Both the position numbers and the translations under genes were made by a program. This document shows positions 10,214-22,562 of a stretch of DNA of 35,016 nucleotides, one piece after another. The DNA comes from Liolophura sinensis (taxonomy: Eukaryota; Mollusca; Polyplacophora; Chitonida; Chitonidae): contig NW_027018367.1 of the NCBI RefSeq assembly GCF_032854445.1, forward strand, positions 1 through 35,016, read 5' to 3'. Under the pieces are notes generated by a model, which made no database searches, was not told where the DNA came from, and was given only the letters and a program-made list of their open reading frames with translations. Numbering within the stretch: position 1 is the stretch's first letter; each line of letters opens with the position of its first letter.

Positions 10214-13200
10214 CAATTGTCTTACTTCTAAGTCCAAGACAATCTCAATGTCTTTATCTACGTGTAGAAAAACCACACCATTTGTACATAAAAAACACAA
10301 GGTACTAGATACAGTCTACTGTAAAAAGTACAACTGATCACTGACCCACATCAATAAGGTTCTAAAAGATGCGGAATTGGCCCAGGCATCGGCAGCTGTT
10401 TAAAAAATTGCAAATTTCCCTGCTTTCCAAGGAGTAAGAGCCGTTGCTGGGCACGTGACTATGACATCAATGATCATTCAATTGTGGCTACAGCCAAAAG
10501 TATTGGTCGGAGAGCAACGCGGTTTGCACCATTCGATTTCTCGTGACAAAATACGTCGGATTAGTCTCTTACCAGCAGCACTGGAACAGTTTTTCCACTT
10601 TTGCATTTTTGCCTGGTCTTTTTGTTAATTGAAATCGGATACACTGTACTATGCACAATCGCGACTGGTCGTTACTATATTCAACTTTTAACTATACGTT
10701 ATGTGCCCTTCGGTAGCCCAGAAGACGTCAAATCTTTGGGCTAAGCCCATTTAACTCATCCAGCAATTGTCTTACTTTTAAGTCCAAGACAATCTCAATG
10801 TCTTTATCTACGTGTAGAAAAACCACACCATTCGTACATAAAAAACACAATGTACTAGATACAGTCTGTTGTAAAAAGTACAACTGATCACTGAACCACA
10901 TCTATAAGGTTCTAATAGATGCGGAATTGGGCCAGGCATCGGCATCTGTTTAAAAAATTGCAAATTTCCCTGGTTTCCATGGAGTAAGAGCCGTTGCTGG
11001 GCACGTGACTATGACATCAATGATCATTCAATTGTGGCTACAGCGAAAAGTATTGGTCGGAGAGCAACGCGGTTTGCACCATTCGATTTCTCGTGACAAA
11101 ATACGTCGGATTAGCCTCTTACCAGCAGCACTGGAACAGTTTTTCCACTTTTGCATTTTTGCCTGGTCTTTTTGTTAATTTGAAATCGGATACAATCTAC
11201 TATGTACAATCGCAACTGGTCATTACTATATTCAACTTTTGACTATAAGTTATGTGCCCTTCTGTAGCCCAGAAGACGTCAAATCTTTGGGCTAAGCCCA
11301 TTTAACTCACCCAGCAATTGTCTTACTTCTAAGTCCAAGACAATTTCAATGCCTTTATCTACGTGTAGAAATACCACACCATTCGTACATAAAAAACACA
11401 ATGTACTAGATACAGTCTGCTGTAAAAAGTACAACTGATCACTGAACCACATCTATAAGGTTCTAATAGATGCGGAATTGGGCCAGGCATCGGCAGCTGT
11501 TTAAAAAATTGCAAATTTCCCTGGTTTCCATGGAGTAAGAGCCGTTGCTGGGCACGTGACTATGACATCAATGATCATTCAATTGTGGCTACAGCGAAAA
11601 GTATTGGTCGGAGAGCAACGCGGTTTGCACCATTCGATTTCTCGTGACAAAATACGTCCGATTAGCCTCTTACCAGCAGCACTGGAACAGTTTTTCCACT
11701 TTTGCATTTTTGCCTGGTCTTTTTGTTAATTTGAAATCGGATACAATCTACTATGTACAATTGCAACTGGTCATTACTATATTCAACTTTTGACTATAAG
11801 TTATGTGCCCTTCTGTAGCCCAGAGGACGTCAAATCTTTGGGCTAAGCCCATTTAACTCACCCAACAATTGTCTTACTTTTAAGTCCAAGACAATCTCAA
11901 TGTCTTTATCTACGTGTAGAAAAACCACACCATTCGTACATAAAAAACACAATGTACTAGATACAGTCTGCTGTAAAAAGTACAACTGATCACTGAACCA
12001 CATCTATAAGGTTCTAATAGATGCGGAATTGGGCCAGGCATCGGCAGCTGTTAAAAAATTGCATATTTCCCTGGTTTCCATGGAGTAAGAGCCGTTGCTG
12101 GGCACGTGACTATGACATCAATGATCATTCAATTGTGGCTACAGCGAAAAGTATTGGTCGGAGAGCAACGCGGTTTGCACCATTCGATTTCTCGTGACAA
12201 AATACGTCTGATAAGCCTCTTACCAGCAGCACTGGAACAGTTTTTCCACTTTTGCATTTTTGCCTGGTCTTTTTGTTAATTTGAAATCGGATACAATCTA
12301 CTATGTACAATCGCAACTGGTCATTACTATATTCAACTTTTGACTATAAGTTATGTGCCCTTCTGTAGCCCAGAAGACGTCAAATCTTTGGGCTAAGCCC
12401 ATTTAACTCACCCAGCAATTGTCTTACTTCTAAGTCCAAGACGATCTCAATGCCTTTATCTACGTGTAGAAATACCACACCATTCGTACATAAAAAACAC
12501 AATGTACTAGATACAGTCTGCTGTAAAAAGTACAACTGATCACTGAACCACATCTATAAGGTTCTAATAGATGCGGAATTGGGCCAGGCATCGGCAGCTG
12601 TTTAAAAAATTGCAAATTTCCCTGGTTTCCATGGAGTAAGAGCCGTTGCTGGGCACGTGACTATGACATCAATGATCATTCAATTGTCGCTACAGCCAAA
12701 AGTATTGGTCGGAGAGCAACGCGGTTTGCACCATTCGATTTCTCGTCACAAAATACGTCGGATTAGCCTCTTACCAGCAGCACTGGAACAGTTTTTCCAC
12801 TTTTGCATTTTTGCCTGGTCTTTTTGTTAATTTGAAATCGGATACAATCTAATATGTACAATCGCGACTGGTCATTACTATATTCAACTTTTGACTATAA
12901 GTTATGTGCCCTTCTGTAGCCCAGAAGACGTCAAATCTTTGGGCTAAGCCCATTTAACTCACCCAACAATTGTCTTACTTTTAAGTCCAAGACAATCTCA
13001 ATGTCTTTATCTACGTGTAGAAAAACCACACCATTCGTACATAAAAAACACAATGTACTAGATACAGTCTGCTGTAAAAAGTACAACTGATCACTGAACC
13101 ACATCTATAAGGTTCTAATAGATGCGGAATTGGGCCAGGCATCGGCAGCTGTTTAAAAAATTGCAAATTTCCCTGGTTTCCATGGAGTAAGAGCCGTTGC

Positions 13201-13757
13201 TGGGCACGTGACTATGACATCAATGATCATTCAATTGTCGCTACAGCCAAAAGTATTGGTCGGAGAGCAACGCTGTTTGCACCATTCGATTTCTCGTGAC
13301 AAAATACGTCCGATTAGTCTCTTACCAGCAGCACTGGAACAGTTTTTCCACTTTTGCATTTTTGCCTGGTCTTTTTGTTAATTGAAATCGGATACACTGT
13401 ACTATGCACAATCGCGACTGGTCGTTACTATATTCAACTTTTAACTATACGTTATGTGCCCTTCGGTAGCCCAGAAGACGTCAAATCTTTGGGCTAAACC
13501 CATTTAACTCATCCAGCAATTGTCTTACTTCTAAGTCCAAGACAATCTCAATGTCTTTATCTACGTGTAGAAAAACCACACCATTTGTACATAAAAAACA
13601 CAAGGTACTAGATACAGTCTGCTGTAAAAAGTACAACTGATCACTGACCCACATCAATAAGGTTCTAAAAGATACGGAATTGGCCCAGGCATCGGCAGCT
13701 GTTTAAAAAATTGCAAATTTCCCTGGTTTCCATGGAGTAAGAGCCGTTGCTGGGCAC

Positions 13758-14308
13758 GTGACTATGACATCAATGATCATTCAATTGTCGCTACAGCCAA
13801 AAGTATTGGTCGGAGAGCAACGCGGTTTGCACCATTCGATTTCTCGTCACAAAATACGTCGGATTAGCCTCTTACCAGCAGCACTGGAACAGTTTTTCCA
13901 CTTTTGCATTTTTGCCTGGTCTTTTTGTTAATTTGAAATCGGATACATTCTAATATGTACAATCGCGACTGGTCTTTATTATATTCAACTTTTGACTATA
14001 AGTTATGTGCCCTTCGGTAGCCCAGAAGACGTCAAATCTTTGGGCTAAACCCATTAAACTCACCCAGCAATTGTCTTACTTCTAAGTCCAAGACAATCTC
14101 AATGTCTTTATCTACGTGTAGAAAAACCACACCATTTGTACATAAAAAACACAAGGTACTAGATACAGTCTGCTGTAAAAAGTACAACTGATCACTGACC
14201 CACATCAATAAGGTTCTAAAAGATGCGGAATTAGCCCAGGCATCGGCAGCTGTTTAAAAAATTGCAAATTTCCCTGGTTTCCATGGAGTAAGAGCCGTTG
14301 CTGGGCAC
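13758..14308 (+). repeat. Mosaic monomer D to B (unit 26)
   Basis: Begins as D with CTCGTCAC and TTAATTTG, then CATTCTAATATG, and becomes B from GGTCTTTATT (13971-13980) onward. The switch lies in about 13958-13974. Its length of 551 bp follows the D linker. The 3' part is T2 with AATTAGCCC, like the B unit at 3302. Confidence 0.82.
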
Positions 14309-14858
14309 GTGACTATGACATCAATGATCATTCAATTGTCGCTACAGCCAAAAGTATTGGTCGGAGAGCAACGCTGTTTGCACCATTCGATTTCTCGTGA
14401 CAAAATACGTCGGATTAGTCTCTTACCAGCAGCACTGGAACAGTTTTTCCACTTTTGCATTTTTGCCTGGTCTTTTTGTTAATTGAAATCGGATACACTG
14501 TACTATGCACAATCGCGACTGGTCGTTACTATATTCAACTTTTAACTATACGTTATGTGCCCTTCGGTAGCCCAGAAGACGTCAAATCTTTGGGCTAAAC
14601 CCATTTAACTCATCCAGCAATTGTCTTACTTTTAAGTCCAAGACAATCACAATGTCTTTATCTACGTGTAGAAAAACCACACCATTCGTACATAAAAAAC
14701 ACAATGTACTAGATACAGTCTGCTGTAAAAAGTACAACTGATCACTGAACCACATCTATAAGGTTCTAATAGATGCGGAATTGGGCCAGGCATCGCCAGC
14801 TGTTTAAAAAATTGCAAATTTCCCTGGTTTCCATGGAGTAAGAGCCGTTGCTGGGCAC

Positions 14859-15407
14859 GTGACTATGACATCAATGATCATTCAATTGTGGCTACAGCCA
14901 AAAGTATTGGTCGGAGAGCAACGCGGTTTGCACCATTCGATTTCTCGTGACAAAATACGTCGGATTAGCCTCTTACCAGCAGCACTGGAACAGTTTTTCC
15001 ACTTTTGCATTTTTGCCTGGTCTTTTTGTTAATTGAAATCGGCTACACTGTACTATGTACAATCGCGACTGGTCATTATTATATTCAACTTTTGACTATA
15101 AGTTATGTGCCCTTCTGTAGCCCAGAGGACGTCAAATCTTTGGGCTAAGCCCATTTAACTCACCCAACAATTGTCTTACTTTTAAGTCCAAGACAATCTC
15201 AATGTCTTTATCTACGTGTAGAAAAACCACACCATTTGTACATAAAAAACACAATGTACTAGATACAGTCTGCTGTAAAAAGTACAACTGATCACTGAAC
15301 CACATCTATAAGGTTCTAATAGATGCGGAATTGGGCCAGGCATCGGCAGCTGTTAAAAAATTGCATATTTCCCTGGTTTCCATGGAGTAAGAGCCGTTGC
15401 TGGGCAC
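14859..15407 (+). repeat. Mosaic monomer B to C/D-like (unit 28)
   Basis: Has the B linker with GGTCATTATT, then CAGAGGACGTC and CACCCAACAATTG as in units 18 and 22, and ends with CTGTTAAAAAATTGCATATTT. It keeps the B-like CATTTGTAC inside an otherwise T1 3' part, so at least two switches are needed. Length 549 bp. Confidence 0.78.
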
Positions 15408-18159
15408 GTGACTATGACATCAATGATCATTCAATTGTGGCTACAGCCAAAAGTATTGGTCGGAGAGCAACGCGGTTTGCACCATTCGATTTCTCGTGAC
15501 AAAATACGTCGGATTAGCCTCTTACCAGTAGCACTGCAACAGATTTTCCACTTTTGCATTTTTGCCTGGTCTTTTTGTTAATTGAAATCGGCTACACTGT
15601 ACTATGTACAATCGCGACTGGTCTTTATTATATTCAACTTTTGACTATAAGTTATGTGCCCTTCGGTAGCCCAGAAGACGTCAAATCTTTGGGCTAAACC
15701 CATTAAACTCACCCAGCAATTGTCTTACTTCTAAGTCCAAGACAATCTCAATGTCTTTATCTACGTGTAGAAAAACCACACCATTTGTACATAAAAAACA
15801 CAAGGTACTAGATACAGTCTGCTGTAAAAAGTACAACTGATCACTGACCCACATCAATAAGGTTCTAAAAGATGCGGAATTAGCCCAGGCATCGGCAGCT
15901 GTTTAAAAAATTGCAAATTTCCCTGGTTTCCAAGGAGTAAGAGCCGTTGCTGGGCACGTGACTATGACATCAATGATCATTCAATTGTCGCTACAGCCAA
16001 AAGTATTGGTCGGAGAGCAACGCTGTTTGCACCATTCGATTTCTTGTGACAAAATACGTCGGATTAGTCTCTTACCAGCAGCACTGGAACAGTTTTTCCA
16101 CTTTTGCATTTTTGCCTGGTCTTTTTGTTAATTGAAATCGGATACACTGTACTATGCACAATCGCGACTGGTCGTTACTATATTCAACTTTTGACTATAA
16201 GTTATGTGCCCTTCGGTAGCCCAGAAGACGTCAAATCTTTGGGCTAAGCCCATCTTACTTACAAAGCAATTGTCTTACTTCTAAGTCCAAGACAATCTCA
16301 ATGTCTTTATCTACGTGTAGAAAAACCACACCATTTGTACATAAAAAACACAAGGTACTAGATACAGTCTACTGTAAAAAGTACAACTGATCACTGACCC
16401 ACATCAATAAGGTTCTAAAAGATGCGGAATTGGCCCAGGCATCGGCAGCTGTTTAAAAAATTGCAAATTTCGCTGGTTTCCAAGGAGTTAGAGCCGTTGC
16501 TGGGCACGTGACTATGACATCAATGATCATTCAATTGTCGCTACAGCCAAAAGTATTGGTCGGAGAGCAACGCGGTTTGCACCATTCGATTTCTCGTGAC
16601 AAAATACGTCGGATTAGTCTCTTACCAGCAGCACTGGAACAGTTTTTCCACTTTTGCATTTTTGCCTGGTCTTTTTGTTAATTGAAATCGGATACACTGT
16701 ACTATGCACAATCGCGACTGGTCGTTACTATATTCAACTTTTAACTATACGTTATGTGCCCTTCGGTAGCCCAGAAGACGTCAAATCTTTGGGCTAAGCC
16801 CATTTAACTCATCCGGCAATTGTCTTACTTTTAAGTCCAAGACAATCTCAATGTCTTTATCTACGTGTAGAAAAACCACACCATTCGTACATAAAAAACA
16901 CAATGTACTAGATACAGTCTGTTGTAAAAAGTACAACTGATCACTGAACCACATCTATAAGGTTCTAATAGATGCGGAATTGGGCCAGGCATCGGCATCT
17001 GTTTAAAAAATTGCAAATTTCCCTGGTTTCCATGGAGTAAGAGCCGTTGCTGGGCACGTGACTATGACATCAATGATCATTCAATTGTGGCTACAGCGAA
17101 AAGTATTGGTCGGAGAGCAACGCGGTTTGCACCATTCGATTTCTCGTGACAAAATACGTCCGATAAGCCTCTTACCAGCAGCACTGGAACAGTTTTTCCA
17201 CTTTTGCATTTTTGCCTGGTCTTTTTGTTAATTTGAAATCGGATACAATCTACTATGTACAATCGCAACTGGTCATTACTATATTCAACTTTTGACTATA
17301 AGTTATGTGCCCTTCTGTAGCCCAGAAGACGTCAAATCTTTGGGCTAAGCCCATTTAACTCACCCAGCAATTGTCTTACTTCTAAGTCCAAGACAATTTC
17401 AATGCCTTTATCTACATGTAGAAATACCACACCATTCGTACATAAAAAACACAATGTACTAGATACAGTCTGCTGTAAAAAGTACAACTGATCACTGAAC
17501 CACATCTATAAGGTTCTAATAGATGCGGAATTGGGCCAGGCATCGGCAGCTGTTTAAAAAATTGCAAATTTCCCTGGTTTCCATGGAGTAAGAGCCGTTG
17601 CTGGGCACGTGACTATGACATCAATGATCATTCAATTGTCGCTACAGCCAAAAGTATTGGTCGGAGAGCAACGCGGTTTGCACCATTCGATTTCTCGTGA
17701 CAAAATACGTCCGATTAGCCTCTTACCAGCAGCACTGGAACAGTTTTTCCACTTTTGCATTTTTGCCTGGTCTTTTTGTTAATTTGAAATCGGATACAAT
17801 CTACTATGTACAATCGCAACTGGTCATTACTATATTCAACTTTTGACTATAAGTTATGTGCCCTTCTGTAGCCCAGAAGACGTCAAATCTTTGGGCTAAG
17901 CCCATTTAACTCACCCAGCAATTGTCTTACTTCTAAGTCCAAGACAATTTCAATGCCTTTATCTACGTGTAGAAATACCACACCATTCGTACATAAAAAA
18001 CACAATGTACTAGATACAGTCTGCTGTAAAAAGTACAACTGATCACTGAACCACATCTATAAGGTTCTAATAGATGCGGAATTGGGCCAGGCATCGGCAG
18101 CTGTTTAAAAAATTGCAAATTTCCCTGGTTTCCATGGAGTAAGAGCCGTTGCTGGGCAC
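15408..18159 (+). repeat. Block B-E-A-C-C (units 29-33), copy of 7154-9904
   Basis: Class order matches units 14-18. Private changes accumulated here include ATTTCTTGTGAC at about 16041, TTTCGCTGG and GGAGTTAGAG near 16470-16492, CATCCGGCAATTG near 16811, and CTACATGTAG at about 17413. The last change turns the usual imperfect dyad CTACGTGTAG into a perfect 10-base palindrome. These single-copy changes show this block is older or less homogenised than the 6-kb blocks downstream. Confidence 0.72.
16253..16266 (+). repeat. E-class patch, unit 30
   Basis: Same patch in the E unit of the block that copies units 14-18. Confidence 0.85.
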
Positions 18160-21100
18160 GTGACTATGACATCAATGATCATTCAATTGTGGCTACAGCC
18201 AAAAGTATTGGTCGGAGAGCAACGCGGTTTGCACCATTCGATTTCTCGTGACAAAATACGTCGGATTAGCCTCTTACCAGTAGCACTGCAACAGATTTTC
18301 CACTTTTGCATTTTTGCCTGGTCTTTTTGTTAATTGAAATCGGCTACACTGTACTATGTACAATCGCGACTGGTCTTTATTATATTCAACTTTTGACTAT
18401 AAGTTATGTGCCCTTCTGTAGCCCAGAAGACGTCAAATCTTTGGGCTAAACCCATTAAACTCACCCAGCAATTGTCTTACTTCTAAGTCCAAGACAATCT
18501 CAATGTCTTTATCTACGTGTAGAAAAACCACACCATTTGTACATAAAAAACACAAGGTACTAGATACAGTCTGCTGTAAAAAGTACAACTGATCACTGAC
18601 CCACATCAATAAGGTTCTAAAAGATACGGAATTGGCCCAGGCATCGGCAGCTGTTTAAAAAATTGCAAATTTCCCTGGTTTCCATGGAGTAAGAGCCGTT
18701 GCTGGGCACGTGACTATGACATCAATGATCATTCAATTGTCGCTACAGCCAAAAGTATTGGTCGGAGAGCAACGCGGTTTGCACCATTCGATTTCTCGTG
18801 ACAAAATACGTCCGATTAGTCTCTTACCAGCAGCACTGGAACAGTTTTTCCACTTTTGCATTTTTGCCTGGTCTTTTTGTTAATTGAAATCGGATACACT
18901 GTACTATGCACAATCGCGACTGGTCGTTACTATATTCAACTTTTAACTATACGTTATGTGCCCTTCGGTAGCCCAGAAGACGTCAAATCTTTGGGCTAAG
19001 CCCATTTAACTCATCCAGCAATTGTCTTACTTTAAGTCCAAGACAATCTCAATGTCTTTATCTACGTGTAGAAAAACCACACCATTCGTACATAAAAAAC
19101 ACAATGTACTAGATACAGTCTGTTGTAAAAAGTACAACTGATCACTTGAACCACATCTATAAGGTTCTAAAAGATGCGGAATTGGGCCAGGCATCGGCAT
19201 CTGTTAAAAAAATTGCAAATTTCCCTGGTTTCCATGGAGTAAGAGCCGTTGCTGGGCACGTGACTATGACATCAATGATCATTCAATTGTGGCTACAGCG
19301 AAAAGTATTGGTCGGAGAGCAACGCGGTTTGCACCATTCGATTTCTCGTGACAAAATACGTCCGATAAGCCTCTTACCAGCAGCACTGGAACAGTTTTTC
19401 CACTTTTGCATTTTTGCCTGGTCTTTTTGTTAATTTGAAAATCGGATACAATCTACTATGTACAATCGCAACTGGTCATTACTATATTCAACTTTTGACT
19501 ATAAGTTATGTGCCCTTCTGTAGCCCAGAAGACGTCAAATCTTTGGGCTAAGCCCATTTAACTCACCCAGCAATTGTCTTACTTCTAAGTCCAAGACAAT
19601 TTCAATGCCTTTATCTACGTGTAGAAATACCACACCATTCGTACATAAAAAACACAATGTACTAGATACAGTCTGCTGTAAAAAGTACAACTGATCACTG
19701 AACCACATCTATAGGTTCTAATAGATGCGGAATTGGGCCAGGCATCGGCAGCTGTTTAAAAAATTGCAAATTTCCCTGGTTTCCATGGAGTAAGAGCCGT
19801 TGCTGGGCACGTGACTATGACATCAATGATCATTCAATTGTCGCTACAGCCAAAAGTATTGGTCGGAGAGCAACGCGGTTTGCACCATTCGATTTCTCGT
19901 GACAAAATACGTCCGATTAGCCTCTTACCAGTAGCACTGGAACAGTTTTTCCACTTTTGCATTTTTTGCCTGGTCTTTTTGTTAATTGAAATCGGCTACA
20001 CTGTACTATGTACAATCGCGACTGGTCTTTATTATATTCAACTTTTGACTATAAGTTATGTGCCCTTCGGTAGCCCAGAAGACGTCAAATCTTTGGGCTA
20101 AACAAATTAAACTCACCCAGCAATTGTCTTACTTCTAAGTCCAAGACAATCTCAATGTCTTTATCTACGTGTAGAAAAACCACACCATTTGTACATAAAA
20201 AACACAAGGTACTAGATACAGTCTGCTGTAAAAAGTACAACTGATCACTGACCCACATCAATAAGGTTCTAAAAGATGCGGAATTGGCCCAGGCATCGGC
20301 AGCTGTTTAAAAAATTGCAAATTTCCCTGGTTTCCATGGAGTAAGAGCCGTTGCTGGGCACGTGACTATGACATCAATGATCATTCAATTGTCGCTACAG
20401 CCAAAAGTATTGGTCGGAGAGCAACGCGGTTTGCACCATTCGATTTCTCGTGACAAAATACGTCCGATTAGCCTCTTACCAGCAGCACTGGAACAGTTTT
20501 TCCACTTTTGCATTTTTGCCTGGTCTTTTTGTTAATTTGAAATCGGATACAATCTACTATGTACAATCGCGACTGGTCATTACTATATTCAACTTTTGAC
20601 TATAAGTTATGTGCCCTTCTGTAGCCCAGAAGACGTCAAATCTTTGGGCTAAGCCCATTTAACTCACCCAGCAATTGTCTTACTTTTAAGTCCAAGACAA
20701 TCTCAATGTCTTTATCTACGTGTAGAAAAACCACACCATTCGTACATAAAAAACACAATGTACTAGATACAGTCTGCTGTAAAAAGTACAACTGATCACT
20801 GAACCACATCTATAAGGTTCTAATAGATGCGGAATTGGGCCAGGCATCGGCAGCTGTTAAAAAATTGCATATTTCCCTGGTTTCCATGGAGTAAGAGCCG
20901 TTGCTGGGCACGTGACTATGACATCAATGATCATTCAATTGTGGCTACAGCCAAAAGTATTGGTCGGAGAGCAACGCAGTTTGCACCATTCGATTTCTCG
21001 TGACAAAATACGTCGGATTAGCCTCTTACCAGTAGCACTGGAAGAGTTTTTCCACTTTTGCATTTTTGCCTGGTCTTTTTGTTAATTGAAATCGGCTACA

Positions 21101-22562
21101 CTTTACTATGTACAATCGCGACTGGTCATTATTATATTCAACTTTTGACTATATGTTATGTGCCCTTCGGTAGCCCAGAAGACGTCAAATCTTTGGGCTA
21201 AGCCCATCTTACTTACAAAGCAATTGTCTTACTTCTAAGTCCAAGACAATCTCAATGTCTTTATCTACGTGTAGAAAAACCACACCATTTGTACATAAAA
21301 AACACAAGGTACTAGATACAGTCTACTGTAAAAAGTACAACTGATCACTGACCCACATCAATAAGGTTCTAAAAGATGCGGAATTGGCCCAGGCATCGGC
21401 AGCTGTTTAAAAAATTGCAAATTTCCCTGGTTTCCAAGGAGTAAGAGCCGTTGCTGGGCACGTGACTATGACATCAATGATCATTCAATTGTCGCTACAG
21501 CCAAAAGTATTGGTCGGAGAGCAACGCGGTTTGCACCATTCGATTTCTCGTGACAAAATACGTCGGATTAGTCTCTTACCAGCAGCACTGGAACAGTTTT
21601 TCCACTTTTGCATTTTTGCCTGGTCTTTTTGTTAATTGAAATCGGATACACTGTACTATGCACAATCGCGACTGGTCGTTACTATATTCAACTTTTAACT
21701 ATACGTTATGTGCCCTTCGGTAGCCCAGAAGACGTCAAATCTTTGGGCTAAGCCCATTTAACTCATCCAGCAATTGTCTTACTTTTAAGTCCAAGACAAT
21801 CTCAATGTCTTTATCTACGTGTAGAAAAACCACACCATTCGTACATAAAAAACACAATGTACTAGATACAGTCTGTTGTAAAAAAGTACAACTGATCACT
21901 GAACCACATCTATAAGGTTCTAATAGATGCGGAATTGGGCCAGGCATCGGCATCTGTTTAAAAAATTGCAAATTTCCCTGGTTTCCATGGAGTAAGAGCC
22001 GTTGCTGGGCACGTGACTATGACATCAATGATCATTCAATTGTGGCTACAGCGAAAAGTATTGGTCGGAGAGCAACGCGGTTTGCACCATTCGATTTCTC
22101 GTGACAAAATACGTCCGATTAGCCTCTTACCAGCAGCACTGGAACAGTTTTTCCACTTTTGCATTTTTGCCTGGTCTTTTTGTTAATTTGAAATCGGATA
22201 CAATCTACTATGTACAATCGCAACTGGTCATTACTATATTCAACTTTTGACTATAAGTTATGTGCCCTTCGGTAGCCCAGAAGACGTCAAATCTTTGGGC
22301 TAAGCCCATTTAACTCACCCAGCAATTGTCTTACTTCTAAGTCCAAGACAATTTCAATGCCTTTATCTACGTGTAGAAATACCACACCATTCGTACATAA
22401 AAAACACAATGTACTAGATACAGTCTGCTGTAAAAAGTACAACTGATCACTGAACCACATCTATAAGGTTTAATAGATGCGGAATTGGGCCAGGCATCGG
22501 CAGCTGTTTAAAAAATTGCAAATTTCCCTGGTTTCCATGGAGTAAGAGCCGTTGCTGGGCAC
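18160..22562 (+). repeat. Mixed region, units 34-41
   Basis: Class order is B, A, C, B, C', B/E, A, C. From unit 35 onward single-base indels appear that no other unit shares: 19031 (T-run short), 19146 (extra T), 19206-19212 (A7), 19438-19441 (extra A), 19713 (A missing), 19962-19967 (extra T), 21880-21885 (extra A) and 22471 (C missing). Unit 37 has CTAAACAAATTAAAC, a clustered change. Unit 39 combines a B linker (CACTTTACTATG, GACTATATG) with the E patch. Confidence 0.82.
21207..21220 (+). repeat. E-class patch, unit 39
   Basis: Same patch joined to a B linker with GACTATATG. This is the last occurrence: none of the 25 later units carries it. Confidence 0.85.

Larger units (their letters stand above)
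9905..15407 (+). repeat. Mosaic region, units 19-28
   Basis: This stretch holds E*, A, C, C, C, D, A/B, D/B, A, B/A. Unit 19 (9905) starts like C (ACAGCGAAAAG, GTCCGATAAG), then has the A linker, the E patch and a T2 3' part. Unit 25 (13208) starts as A and ends as T2. Unit 26 (13758) switches from D to B inside the linker. Unit 28 (14859) has the B linker with a mainly T1 3' part. The density of switches suggests repeated gene conversion or unequal exchange. No other sequence is present here. Confidence 0.8.

Noticed and set aside
19146-19433. A 95-codon forward open frame, with similar ones at 19811-20101 and 24129-24338
   Set aside because: These lie inside satellite units and exist only because of unshared one-base indels (extra T at 19146 and a longer A-run at 19206-19212; extra T at 19962-19967; extra T at 24233). 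Equivalent positions in other units are closed. There is no recognisable domain.
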